NCBI RefSeq assembly: GCF_002934545.1
Contig: NZ_PTJA01000001.1
Span: 372,001-436,000, forward strand
Direction of reading: 5' to 3'
Length of the DNA stretch: 64,000 nt
DNA from: Lacrimispora xylanisolvens
GTDB taxonomy: Bacteria > Bacillota > Clostridia > Lachnospirales > Lachnospiraceae
The notes beneath the pieces are model-generated. The model ran no database searches. It had not been told where the DNA came from and was given only the letters and a program-made list of their open reading frames with translations. Shown piece by piece: positions 25,065-33,466 of the stretch. How positions within the stretch are numbered: the stretch's first letter is position 1; each line of letters begins with the position of its first letter. Position numbers and translations under genes: made by a program.

Positions 25065-25118
25065 ATTTGTAAACTTTAAACGTTTATTAAATAATAAATA
25101 ATTTTTTAGTTTACAAAT
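25065..25118. promoter_or_regulatory. Inverted repeat in the divergent region between muramidase and xynD
   Basis: ATTTGTAAACT (25065-25075) and AGTTTACAAAT (25108-25118) are perfect inverted copies 32 bases apart, in a 228-base divergent promoter region. GGAGA-type sequences flank both copies. It may be a two-site operator; no regulator is adjacent. The rest of the region holds only the xynD ribosome site AGGAGG. Confidence 0.4.
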
Positions 25119-25227
25119 CTCTCCCCCCATTCTTTTTAACAGGTAGATTTGCAGATCAATTGCTTCTCCGTCTATGCCGGCTAAGGGGGGCCATTTGAAA
25201 TTTTAAAAATCCAGGAGGTAATAAAAG

Positions 25228-26682
25228 ATGAATAAAACAATTGCAAAATCAGTCGGTAATTCCAACCCTCTGATCGATCACCACTTAGGAGCAGATCCGT
25301 TTGCCCTGACTTACAATGGAAGAGTTTACATCTATATGTCCAGCGACAATTATGAGTACAACGCAGATGGATCAATCAAAGAAAACAGTTTTAATAATTT
25401 AAAGAGTGTTTTTGTAATATCGTCAGAAGATATGGTTAACTGGACCGATCATGGAGCCATTCCGGTAGCAGGTGCAAACGGTGCTAACGCAGGGCAGGGA
25501 ATTGCAAAATGGGCAGGCGGCTCCTGGGCACCGGCAGCTGCGGTGAAAAATATCAATGGCAAGGACAAATTTTTCCTTTATTTCGCTAACGGCGGAAACG
25601 GCATCGGCGTATTGACGGCTGACAGCCCCATTGGTCCATGGAGTGATCCACTGGGCAGAGCGCTGGTATCAGGCAGTACACCAGGCATCTCCGGTGTGGT
25701 ATGGCTCTTTGATCCGGCTGTCTTTGTAGACAGTGACGGAACAGGATATCTGTACTGCGGCGGCGGAGTTCCGGGAGGACAGAATCCGTCACAGTCCCAG
25801 TGGGCAAATCCAAAGACTGCCAGAGTTCTTAAGCTGGGCCAGGATATGATCAGTATTGTGGGAAGCGCTTCCACCATTGATGCTCCTTTCATGTTTGAAG
25901 ATTCAGGAATCCACAAATATAACGGGGTTTATTACTACTCTTACTGCATTAATTTTTCCGGCTCTCACCCAGGAAGCGTTCCTCCAGGAGAAATCGGATA
26001 TATGACCAGCAACAGTCCAATGGGACCATTTACCTACAGAGGTCATTTCTTAAAGAATCCGGGCAGCTTTTTCGGAGGCGGAGGCAATAACCATCATTGT
26101 GTTTTCCAGTTTAAGAATCAGTGGTACGTAGTTTATCATACTCAGACCGTGAGTCTTGCATTATATGGTTCCGGTAAAGGTTACCGTTCTCCTCACATTA
26201 ACCAGTTGTTCCATAACAGCGATGGAACCATTGGTGAGGTTGCAGCAAACTATGCAGGAGTGAGTCAGCTTTCCAATTTAAATCCATATAAGCGGGTGGA
26301 AGCAGAAACCATTGGCTGGAATGGAAGAATTTTAACAGAAAAGTGCTCTGCTGGTGGAGGCCCTGTATACAATCAGGATGTGACAGGAATTCAGAACGGA
26401 GACTGGATTGGTGTAGGAAATGCAGATTTTGGTTCCACAGGTGCCAAACGCTTTAAGGCTAACGTTGCTTCAACTTCCGGAGGTAAGATTGAAGTTCGTC
26501 TGGACAGCGAGACCGGTAAGCTGGTGGGGACTCTTACTGTACCTAATACCGGAGGCATGCAAAACTGGAGAGAAGTAGAAACAACAATTAGCGGTGCTAC
26601 AGGAGTACATAAACTGTTCTTTGCGTTTACCGGAAACGGCAGCGGAAACTTATTTAATTTTGACTATTGGCAGTTTTCGTAA
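25228..26682 (+). CDS. xynD: Arabinoxylan arabinofuranohydrolase XynD (GH43 + CBM6)
   Basis: 484 residues. Residues ~8-345 are a five-bladed GH43 domain: base Asp in GADPFA (D23), LFDPAVFVD (pKa-modulating Asp), acid Glu in APFMFEDSG, and the calcium/active-site NNHHCVF loop. Residues ~350-484 are a CBM6 xylan-binding module (RVEAETIGWNGRIL ... FNFDYWQFS). It removes arabinose side chains from arabinoxylan. From memory, it aligns nearly without gaps to Bacillus subtilis XynD, which is secreted; here the N-terminus (MNKTIAKSVGNSNPLID) begins at the mature region and has no signal peptide. The ribosome site CCAGGAGG is strong. A GH43-GH30 gene follows 12 bases later. Transfer from a Bacillus or Paenibacillus relative is likely. 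Confidence 0.92.
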   Translation: MNKTIAKSVGNSNPLIDHHLGADPFALTYNGRVYIYMSSDNYEYNADGSIKENSFNNLKSVFVISSEDMVNWTDHGAIPVAGANGANAGQGIAKWAGGSWAPAAAVKNINGKDKFFLYFANGGNGIGVLTADSPIGPWSDPLGRALVSGSTPGISGVVWLFDPAVFVDSDGTGYLYCGGGVPGGQNPSQSQWANPKTARVLKLGQDMISIVGSASTIDAPFMFEDSGIHKYNGVYYYSYCINFSGSHPGSVPPGEIGYMTSNSPMGPFTYRGHFLKNPGSFFGGGGNNHHCVFQFKNQWYVVYHTQTVSLALYGSGKGYRSPHINQLFHNSDGTIGEVAANYAGVSQLSNLNPYKRVEAETIGWNGRILTEKCSAGGGPVYNQDVTGIQNGDWIGVGNADFGSTGAKRFKANVASTSGGKIEVRLDSETGKLVGTLTVPNTGGMQNWREVETTISGATGVHKLFFAFTGNGSGNLFNFDYWQFS

Positions 26683-26694
26683 AGGGGATCTATT

Positions 26695-28533
26695 ATGGAT
26701 AATAGTATGAATGAGACAATAAAAGCAGCCTGGCAGTCAGATAACGGAAATGGTACTTACACCAATCCAATACTAAATGCGGATTATCCTGACATTGCGG
26801 CAATTCGGGTTGGAAAAGATTTTTATATGGTAAGCTCTACGTTTGTGTCCTTTCCTTCCATCCCAATCATGCATTCAAGGGATCTGGTAAACTGGGAGAT
26901 AATCGGATATGTGACGGCAGATTTAAATGGAACCGGGAAATCTTATACCCTCACTAACAATTTTGAGGATTATGGGCATGGATGCTGGGCACCTACCATT
27001 GCTTACCGTAACGGTGTTTATTATGTGGGAATTTATCAGGCACAGGGCAAATTTATTCTGTGTACTTCCACCAATCCGGCAGGCCCTTATACGAAAACAG
27101 TGTTTAATCAGGGATTTCATGATCCGGCGCTGTTTCTTGATGATGATGGAACCGGATATATTATTTCAGAAGCAAATGATGTGAAGATCAGTAAACTGAG
27201 CGGGGATTATAAGTCTGTGGTAAACAGCAGAGTATCCACCCGTATTGAAGGAATTACCGGCAAGTATCTGGTGGAAGGCACTCATGTTATAAAAAAGAAC
27301 GGGTATTACTATATATTCCGGAATTCTACACCACCAGAATCCTATACTTATTGTCTGCGGTCTAAAAATATTTACGGGCCTTATGAAATGAGAATCCTTT
27401 TAAATGGGCCCAGGATACCAGGCGGCAGCCAGATTCATCAGGGAGGTCCCATTGACACACCCACCGGAGAGTGGTGGTTCTATGTATTTCAGGATGGAAA
27501 CGGCTTAGGACGCCGTGATATTCTGGTACCCATGCAGTGGCAGAATGACTGGCCGGTGCTGGGGGATCCGTCTACCATTAAGAATGTGACAATCGGGGGA
27601 AAGAGCTATCCTATGGGAAGTGTTCCCATTACGTACAGAAAACCAGATGTGGGAGCTTCTTATCCGGTAGTATCGATTCCTGACAGTGATGAATTTAATT
27701 CCACTGTTCTGGGAGTTCAGTGGCAGTGGAACCATTATCCCGACAACAGCAAATGGTCACTAAGCGAGAGACCGGGATATTTACGGCTTCGGGCAAAACA
27801 GGCCAATAATCTGTGGAGAGCAACGAATACACTTACCCAAAGAGTTCAGGGACCGGACTGCCAGGGAACCATTGAGCTGGATACTGCCAATATGGCAGAT
27901 GGGGATCAGGCAGGACTTTGCCTGTTAAACATTCCTTATGGCTGCATTGGAGTGGTGAAGTCCGCTGGTGTAAAAAAGATCGTTGCCAATATCAACGCTA
28001 AGGAAGATGCCCAGGGAGTGATTACCAATGGTCCTGAACTTCGCAGTAATATTGTGTACTTACGGGCCAATGCTAATCTTCTTACAGATAAGGCAGTCTT
28101 TTCCTACAGTACAGACAATGTGAATTTCACTCAGCTTGGAGGGCAGCTGAATATGCCGTTTGACCTTGGGTTCTTCCAGGGAGATAAGTTTGGTATCTAC
28201 AACTTTAACACAGCATCAGCTGGTGGATACGTTGATGTAAACTGGTTCCGGTTTGTCTCCTCAAACAGAAAAACAACAGGTACTATGGAGGCAGCCGTAA
28301 CAGAAGATATGCTGGAAGCAAGTATGGCTGTATCCGCGTCAGGCGGAGATGCAGCAATTAATCTGGCAGCACAGAAACAGCTGATCCGGGGGTACGGAGG
28401 AATCAACCACCCTGCATGGATTGGCGATCTGACGGCGGCTCAGAGAGAGACTGCATTTGGAAACGGAACTAACCAGCTGGGATTTAGTATTTTAAGAATT
28501 TATATTGATGAAAATAAGAACAACTGGAGCTGA
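26695..28533 (+). CDS. GH43 beta-xylosidase/arabinofuranosidase, N-terminal part of an interrupted GH43-GH30 fusion
   Basis: 612 residues up to an in-frame TGA. Residues ~20-320 are a GH43 (subfamily 12-like) blade domain: Asp in NADYPDIAAI, FHDPALFLDDDG, and acid Glu in YLVEGTHVI. Residues ~340-525 form the C-terminal beta-sandwich (DSDEFNSTVLGVQWQWN ... GYVDVNWFRF). A linker then leads into the first ~55 residues of a GH30 domain, which stops at ENKNNWS. There is no signal peptide. With xynD it forms a xylan-debranching pair. As read, the GH43 part is complete and probably active, while the attached GH30 start is useless. A stop-codon readthrough product would have 940 residues. Confidence 0.85.
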   Translation: MDNSMNETIKAAWQSDNGNGTYTNPILNADYPDIAAIRVGKDFYMVSSTFVSFPSIPIMHSRDLVNWEIIGYVTADLNGTGKSYTLTNNFEDYGHGCWAPTIAYRNGVYYVGIYQAQGKFILCTSTNPAGPYTKTVFNQGFHDPALFLDDDGTGYIISEANDVKISKLSGDYKSVVNSRVSTRIEGITGKYLVEGTHVIKKNGYYYIFRNSTPPESYTYCLRSKNIYGPYEMRILLNGPRIPGGSQIHQGGPIDTPTGEWWFYVFQDGNGLGRRDILVPMQWQNDWPVLGDPSTIKNVTIGGKSYPMGSVPITYRKPDVGASYPVVSIPDSDEFNSTVLGVQWQWNHYPDNSKWSLSERPGYLRLRAKQANNLWRATNTLTQRVQGPDCQGTIELDTANMADGDQAGLCLLNIPYGCIGVVKSAGVKKIVANINAKEDAQGVITNGPELRSNIVYLRANANLLTDKAVFSYSTDNVNFTQLGGQLNMPFDLGFFQGDKFGIYNFNTASAGGYVDVNWFRFVSSNRKTTGTMEAAVTEDMLEASMAVSASGGDAAINLAAQKQLIRGYGGINHPAWIGDLTAAQRETAFGNGTNQLGFSILRIYIDENKNNWS

Positions 28534-29517
28534 GAACTGGCGACGGCGAAGAAGGCAAAGGAAAAAGGAGCCTTACTATTTGCATCACCATGGAATCCGC
28601 CCAGTGATATGGCAGAGACTTTCACCCGTGACGGTGTAGCAAATCAGAAACGGCTTAAGTACGATAAGTACGGTGCCTACGCCCAGCACCTCAATGATTT
28701 TGTCACCTTTATGAAGAACAATGGGGTGGAGCTTTACGCCATATCCGTTCAGAATGAGCCCGATTATGCACATACGTGGACCTGGTGGACTCCTTCTGAA
28801 ATGCTGAACTTCATGAAAAATTATGCGGGATCTATTAACTGCAAAGTCATCGCACCGGAATCATTTTCTTATATGAAGAACATGTCAGACCCCATATTAA
28901 ATGATTCTCAGGCTCTTGCCAACATGGATATTCTTGGAGCACATCTTTATGGTACACCGGAGAGCAGCTTCTCTTATCCGCTTTTCAAGCAGAAGGGGGC
29001 AAATAAGGAGCTTTGGATGACGGAGGTATATTATCCAAACAGCAATAATAATTCAGCTGATTTATGGCCGGAGGCACTTGAGGTATCCTATCACATTCAC
29101 AATGCTATGGTTTTAGGTGATTTTCAGGCTTACGTATGGTGGTATATCCGCAGACAGTATGGTCCCATGAAGGAAGACGGAACAATCAGCAAACGAGGCT
29201 ATAATATGGCACATTTCTCCAAATTTGTCAGACCTGGCTATGTGAGGGTAGACGCTACAGCCAATCCGTCAAATGGTGTTTATATTTCCGCTTACAAAGG
29301 AGATAATAAGGCAGTGATTGTAGCAATTAATAAGAATACATCTGCTGTCAGTCAGAAATTTACTTTCCAGAACGGTACGGGAGGTTCGGTATCCTCCTGG
29401 ATCACAGACGGAAGCAGAAATCTTGCAGCAGGTTCCAGTTACCGTGTATCCGGTAATGCCTTCACTGCCCAGCTTCCAGCCAGAAGTGTCACAACCTTCG
29501 TAACCAGCTTAAGTTAA
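28351..29517 (+). pseudogene. GH30 glucuronoxylanase (XynC-like) domain broken by an in-frame TGA at 28531-28533
   Basis: The frame of the GH43 gene continues without any shift beyond the TGA for another 328 codons. Before the stop it reads LIRGYGGINHPAWIG...ENKNNWS, after it ELATAKKAKEKGALLFASPWNPPSD, which together match B. subtilis XynC (from memory) without a gap. The acid/base Glu is in SVQNEPDY, the nucleophile Glu in LWMTEVYYPN, and the glucuronate-reading segment WWYIRRQYGPMKEDG is present. The ATG at 28609 has no ribosome site and would omit the first strand of the barrel. So GH30 activity needs readthrough or is lost. No further decay is visible, hence the mutation is recent, tolerated by readthrough, or a sequencing error. 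Confidence 0.82.
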
Positions 29518-29541
29518 GCAGGCGTATAAAAATGAATGAGG

Positions 29542-29577
29542 CAGGGTGCTCTGACAGTCAGTCAGGGTGCCCTGTTT
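29542..29577 (+). terminator. Terminator of the xylan genes
   Basis: Arms 29542-29554 and 29562-29574 pair over 13 positions (three G-U) with a seven-base loop, followed by TTT. Confidence 0.65.
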
Positions 29578-29670
29578 CATCGGCTAAATTCTTAAGTATT
29601 TTGATTTGTATTTACGGGCTGGGAAACTGGTATTATAATACGCTTATAATGAAAATGAGAGAGGAGAAAG

Positions 29671-30279
29671 ATGAAGAAAGAATTACCCTATTTCAGTATT
29701 GGAGATTCCTTCGGGGGAAATCAGGACTGGTTCCGGGATCCGATGATGCATTTAGGCGGCTGCGGAGCCGCAGCTGCATGTGATGTCTGCATTAATCTGG
29801 CGCTCCATCACAACAGAACTCATCTGTATCCATCTGATATCCAGGAACTTGACAAGGAAGCTTACATTAGGTTTTCCAGCACGATGAAGCCGTATCTGAG
29901 ACCGCGCTTTGGAGGGATTGATACGCTGGAAGTGTTTATGGATGGATTTAATCAATATTTAGAATATGTAAATGAGAAGAAGATACAGTTGTCCGGCTGT
30001 CCTGGAGATACTCCCCCAAGGGAAGCAGCAGCTAAAGTGAAAGATCAGATTGACAGGGGAATTCCAATTCCTATTTTACAGCTTCGCCATAAGAATGTGA
30101 ATTTTAAGGATCTGGTGTGGCATTGGTTTATGCTGGTGGGATATAAAGAATTTGAGAATGAATTTTATGTTAAAATTGCTACCTACGGGGGATTTCGCTG
30201 GCTCTCGTTCTATGAGCTGTGGGAGACTGGATATAAGCGTAAGGGTGGAATGGTGTTATTGCAGCAGAAGGATGAGTAA
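29671..30279 (+). CDS. C39-like (papain-fold) cysteine peptidase-type protein
   Basis: 202 residues, no signal peptide or membrane segment. A Cys in GGCGAAAACDVC (about residue 31) starts a helix, and a late His in VWHWFMLVGYKEFENEFYVKIATYGG gives the order Cys...His...Asn/Thr typical of C39-like peptidases (family C39_2/BtrH-like). Two further Cys (DVC, SGC) are present. The ribosome site AGAGAGGAGAAAG is good. It ends nine bases before the LytTR response regulator gene. Its location suggests processing of a peptide or protein linked to that signalling system, but no precursor peptide gene was found. The catalytic assignment rests on motif order only. Confidence 0.6.
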   Translation: MKKELPYFSIGDSFGGNQDWFRDPMMHLGGCGAAAACDVCINLALHHNRTHLYPSDIQELDKEAYIRFSSTMKPYLRPRFGGIDTLEVFMDGFNQYLEYVNEKKIQLSGCPGDTPPREAAAKVKDQIDRGIPIPILQLRHKNVNFKDLVWHWFMLVGYKEFENEFYVKIATYGGFRWLSFYELWETGYKRKGGMVLLQQKDE

Positions 30280-30288
30280 GGAGATACG

Positions 30289-30993
30289 GTGAAAGCAGCA
30301 ATTTGTGATGATGATGGAGCGTTTCAGTTGTTCCTGCGGGAAAGGCTGGAATCGTATTATGGTATCCTGGAGATTGAAATAGAAGATTTTTGTACTGGTA
30401 CGAGTTTTATTGAGAAGTTCAGAGATCATCCATATGAATATCATCTGATTTTTATGGATATTGAAATGCCGGGCATGAATGGAATAGAGACTTCAAGACT
30501 GATTCGGAATATCAATCCATCCGTGCCGGTGATTTTTTTAACCAGCCACAGGGAATATGCTTTGGAAGGGTATGAAGTGGATGCATTTCGTTACCTGGAA
30601 AAACCGCTGCAGGTGGAGAAACTGGAAAAAGCATTAAATGATTATAATAAATTATGGATGCAGAGTGGCAGGGTTTCTTTCCAGGACGGTGAAAATACCG
30701 TTCTGGTAAACTGGGCAGATATACAGTATGTGCATAGTGAGAATGTTTATATCCATATTTACCTGGAACAGGGAAAATATCTGATTCGTAAAAGAATCAG
30801 TGAGCTGGAAATGCAGATGCCAAAAAATTTATTCTTCAAGCCTCACAGAAGCTATCTGATCAATCTGGGGTTTGTGAGTTCCTTTGATGGTAAAAGAATC
30901 ATCATGAAGAACAGCTATAAAATACCCGTCAGCAGAGGAAAACGGGATGGATTAAAAGAAGCAGTATTAAATTATTTACGGATATCAGGATAA
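30289..30993 (+). CDS. LytTR-family response regulator
   Basis: 234 residues from a GTG start with AAGGAGAT upstream. Residues ~1-120 are a receiver domain: CDDD acid pocket near the N-terminus, phospho-acceptor Asp in LIFMDIEMPGMNG (about D56), Thr/Ser in IFLTSH and the conserved Lys in YLEKPL. Residues ~130-232 are a LytTR DNA-binding domain (INWADIQYVHSE-like, FFKPHRSYLINLGFV). This is the AgrA/ComE type that binds paired direct repeats. The cognate kinase gene begins 12 bases later. Confidence 0.92.
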   Translation: MKAAICDDDGAFQLFLRERLESYYGILEIEIEDFCTGTSFIEKFRDHPYEYHLIFMDIEMPGMNGIETSRLIRNINPSVPVIFLTSHREYALEGYEVDAFRYLEKPLQVEKLEKALNDYNKLWMQSGRVSFQDGENTVLVNWADIQYVHSENVYIHIYLEQGKYLIRKRISELEMQMPKNLFFKPHRSYLINLGFVSSFDGKRIIMKNSYKIPVSRGKRDGLKEAVLNYLRISG

Positions 30994-31005
30994 GACAGGT
31001 GAGTC

Positions 31006-32331
31006 ATGTTAGAAAAAGCATACATAGTAATGGGGTGCACAGAATTATTATTGATAATGATATTAATTGGTAAGTATATCTATTTTGAGCAATTATTACA
31101 TCATGTCCGTTCGTGGAGTATCTATCTGATACTTTTTCTGTTCTGTGAAGTTTTAGTCTGTTTTATGAATAATGAAAGCCTTGCCCTGATTGCTTTGCCT
31201 TTTGTATTTTTCAGCGGGCTGATTTTTTTTACAAGAAAGTCTAAAAAGATCAGAGGTATATTTATAACAGTGCCCATCACAGGTATGATATTTTCGTTAT
31301 TGATCCTGCCGGTCTCTCTTATTTTTCTTTTTTCTGAATCCATGGTTTTTACCATTGACCATTCATCTGCATGGATGTGGATTTACGATGTCCTGTTCCT
31401 GACTGGCTTTGTCTTGTTTTTTTGGAAGGTGAAAAAACATTTTGATGAATCAGTTATAAATCGAACACTTTCTAATTGGGAAAGAAATCTGATCAATATG
31501 ACCGGTCTGTTTCTATTTATTTTCACAATGCTGATTGTGTGTGTGGATGAGTTTAAAATAGCATCTTTTTACTCAAAATGCTTTGTGGGATCTGGCATTT
31601 TCATTATTGTTTTTCTGGAAGCATCCATTATTGCAATGGTGATACAGGGAAATGGTAAGATTTATTTTCAGCAGGCCGCTGTCTTAAATGAACATTATCT
31701 GAAAGTACAGCTGGAGCATTTTAAAGCATATCAGGAAACTCAGAAAGAGACTAGAAGAGTATATCATGATATGAAAAACCATATCAGCTGTGTATACAAT
31801 CTGATTCAGCAGGGCAGATATGAGGAAACCGGGAATTATCTGATGGATTTAAATGCACAGATACAGAACATAAAAAAAGAGCTTTACACCGGAAATGATA
31901 TTGTAGATGCCATCATGAATGAGAAGCTGTCGATTGCTTCAAATAATAACATATCCATATCAATTGATGGAAAACTTGGATATCTGCCGGTGAATCCCAT
32001 TGATCTCTGCACTATTTTTTCCAATGCTGCAGACAATGGGATAGAAGCATTAAGGGACAGTCGTATATCGGATAAGGTGTTGGAAATCCGGTTTAAGAAA
32101 CAAGGTGAGATGCAGTGGATTATGTTCCGCAATCCGGTGAAGTACAGGGGAGCTGCCTTTTTGCCCGTTACGTCAAAAGGGGATTATTCCAATCATGGAT
32201 TTGGTCTGTTAAATATAAGGATGGCTGTGGAAAAATATAAGGGACACATGGAGTATCGTCTGGAAGCTGATGGTGATCTTACGTATTTTGTACTGGAGAT
32301 CCTTTTGTTTGTGCACAACACAACACGATAG
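31006..32331 (+). CDS. GHKL-domain sensor histidine kinase (AgrC-like)
   Basis: 441 residues. The first ~200 residues hold about six hydrophobic segments, the usual peptide-sensing membrane part of this kinase class. The dimerisation/phospho-acceptor region contains the His in RRVYHDMKNHI (about residue 263). The ATPase part is of the GHKL type with the N box FSNAADNGIEAL and G box NHGFGLLNIRMAVEKY. The chemistry is that of HPK10 quorum-sensing kinases, which detect secreted peptides. It is translated just downstream of its LytTR partner, and 82 bases before the CPBP gene. The ligand is not evident. Confidence 0.9.
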   Translation: MLEKAYIVMGCTELLLIMILIGKYIYFEQLLHHVRSWSIYLILFLFCEVLVCFMNNESLALIALPFVFFSGLIFFTRKSKKIRGIFITVPITGMIFSLLILPVSLIFLFSESMVFTIDHSSAWMWIYDVLFLTGFVLFFWKVKKHFDESVINRTLSNWERNLINMTGLFLFIFTMLIVCVDEFKIASFYSKCFVGSGIFIIVFLEASIIAMVIQGNGKIYFQQAAVLNEHYLKVQLEHFKAYQETQKETRRVYHDMKNHISCVYNLIQQGRYEETGNYLMDLNAQIQNIKKELYTGNDIVDAIMNEKLSIASNNNISISIDGKLGYLPVNPIDLCTIFSNAADNGIEALRDSRISDKVLEIRFKKQGEMQWIMFRNPVKYRGAAFLPVTSKGDYSNHGFGLLNIRMAVEKYKGHMEYRLEADGDLTYFVLEILLFVHNTTR

Positions 32332-32413
32332 TGACATTTCACAACAAAAATTACTATGAGCAGATATCTGGAGCTATGATAAATCTTGAAATATAGCAAA
32401 GGAGACAAAAGAA

Positions 32414-33388
32414 ATGAGTTGTGATTCCCAAACAAATGAAAAACAATGGAATAAAAGGGAGATAAGAAAAAATACATCTAAATTAGTCCGGGGCATTCTT
32501 CTATACGAACTGATTATGTTTCTTACTGTAATTGTTGATATAACCTGCAGAATCATTGGCGTTTCCCGCAACGCAGATTTTAATATGGATGCGGTTCTTG
32601 ATGAGGCCATGAAGAGTGGTAATTCCAGTATTATTGCTGTAATTCTGGGTATTGCTTTTCTATTCTTTTATTTCCGAAAAAGTGACTGCCGCAAGCTGGT
32701 GTTTTATAACAGAAATAAAATGACCTGGAGGTCATTCCTGATTCTATTGACTGTATTTATGTCCGCACAGGCTGCTTTCAGCTTATTAGGCGGAGGTATG
32801 GAGCTTGGCTTTAACCAGTTTGGTTACAGTATTCTGGGAGAGATTGAAAACGCTTCTGCTAACAGCAGTACGTTCTCTATGTTGATATACGTTTCATTCA
32901 TCGGACCTGTTTCAGAAGAAATTATTTTCCGAGGTTTCATAATGAGAGGGTTTCAAAAGTATGGTGCCAGATATGCGGTAGTAATGTCTGCTGTCATCTT
33001 TGGATTGTTTCATGGAAATCTGATTCAGAGTATTTTCGCAGTGATGGTTGGTCTGGTGCTTGGATATACGGCTATGAACTATTCTATAAAATGGTCTATA
33101 TTGTTGCATATTATAAATAATTTTGTATTTGGTGAATTATTTACCCGTTTGATTTCAGGCATGAATGTATCCGTGCAGTCTATGGTATTTTATGCCGTAG
33201 AGGGTGCGTTCCTGGCAGGAACAGTGCATCTGATGGTGATGAATCGGGAGAAATTAAGAGAGGAAATGAAGGAGACCAGGATTGAACGGGGCTTGCTGGG
33301 AGTCACATGTTCTTCTATATGGCTTCTGATATTTTTTGCCTTTCAACTATACTTAGGAATATCCGGAATAGAAAAACTGCCGGTTTAA
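32414..33388 (+). CDS. CPBP-family intramembrane metalloprotease
   Basis: 324 residues with about eight membrane segments. The CPBP (CAAX protease / bacteriocin-processing) motifs are in order: SEEIIFRGFIMRGF (the Glu-Glu-x3-Arg motif), AVIFGLFHGNLIQ, and HIINNF. Bacterial members process or confer immunity to peptides, or cut membrane proteins. The ribosome site AAAGGAGACAAAAG is strong. Located at the end of the peptidase-LytTR-kinase group and before a terminator, it probably belongs to the same regulatory or peptide-maturation module. Confidence 0.87.
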   Translation: MSCDSQTNEKQWNKREIRKNTSKLVRGILLYELIMFLTVIVDITCRIIGVSRNADFNMDAVLDEAMKSGNSSIIAVILGIAFLFFYFRKSDCRKLVFYNRNKMTWRSFLILLTVFMSAQAAFSLLGGGMELGFNQFGYSILGEIENASANSSTFSMLIYVSFIGPVSEEIIFRGFIMRGFQKYGARYAVVMSAVIFGLFHGNLIQSIFAVMVGLVLGYTAMNYSIKWSILLHIINNFVFGELFTRLISGMNVSVQSMVFYAVEGAFLAGTVHLMVMNREKLREEMKETRIERGLLGVTCSSIWLLIFFAFQLYLGISGIEKLPV

Positions 33389-33395
33389 AATTTCA

Positions 33396-33430
33396 GTGCC
33401 CGCCTACTTGAGACAGAGGCGGGCACTTTT
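33396..33430. terminator. Strong terminator after the CPBP gene
   Basis: Perfect 10-bp GC-rich arms (33396-33405 and 33417-33426) with an 11-base loop, followed by TTTT on the plus strand. It separates convergent genes. Confidence 0.88.
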
Positions 33431-33466
33431 ATGGACAAAACGCGGGATCTGTTTATAATTACTGCA

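Noticed and set aside
28531-28533. In-frame TGA as a selenocysteine codon
   Set aside because: GH30 enzymes have no Sec or Cys at this position, and no clear bacterial SECIS-like hairpin follows the codon.
28609-29517. The GH30 part as an independent gene starting at ATG 28609
   Set aside because: There is no ribosome site before the ATG and the first strand of the barrel would be absent.
29532-29783. Open frame overlapping the terminator of the xylan genes and the start of the C39-like gene, considered as a signal peptide precursor
   Set aside because: It overlaps a terminator and another well-supported gene, and has no ribosome site or GG-type leader.
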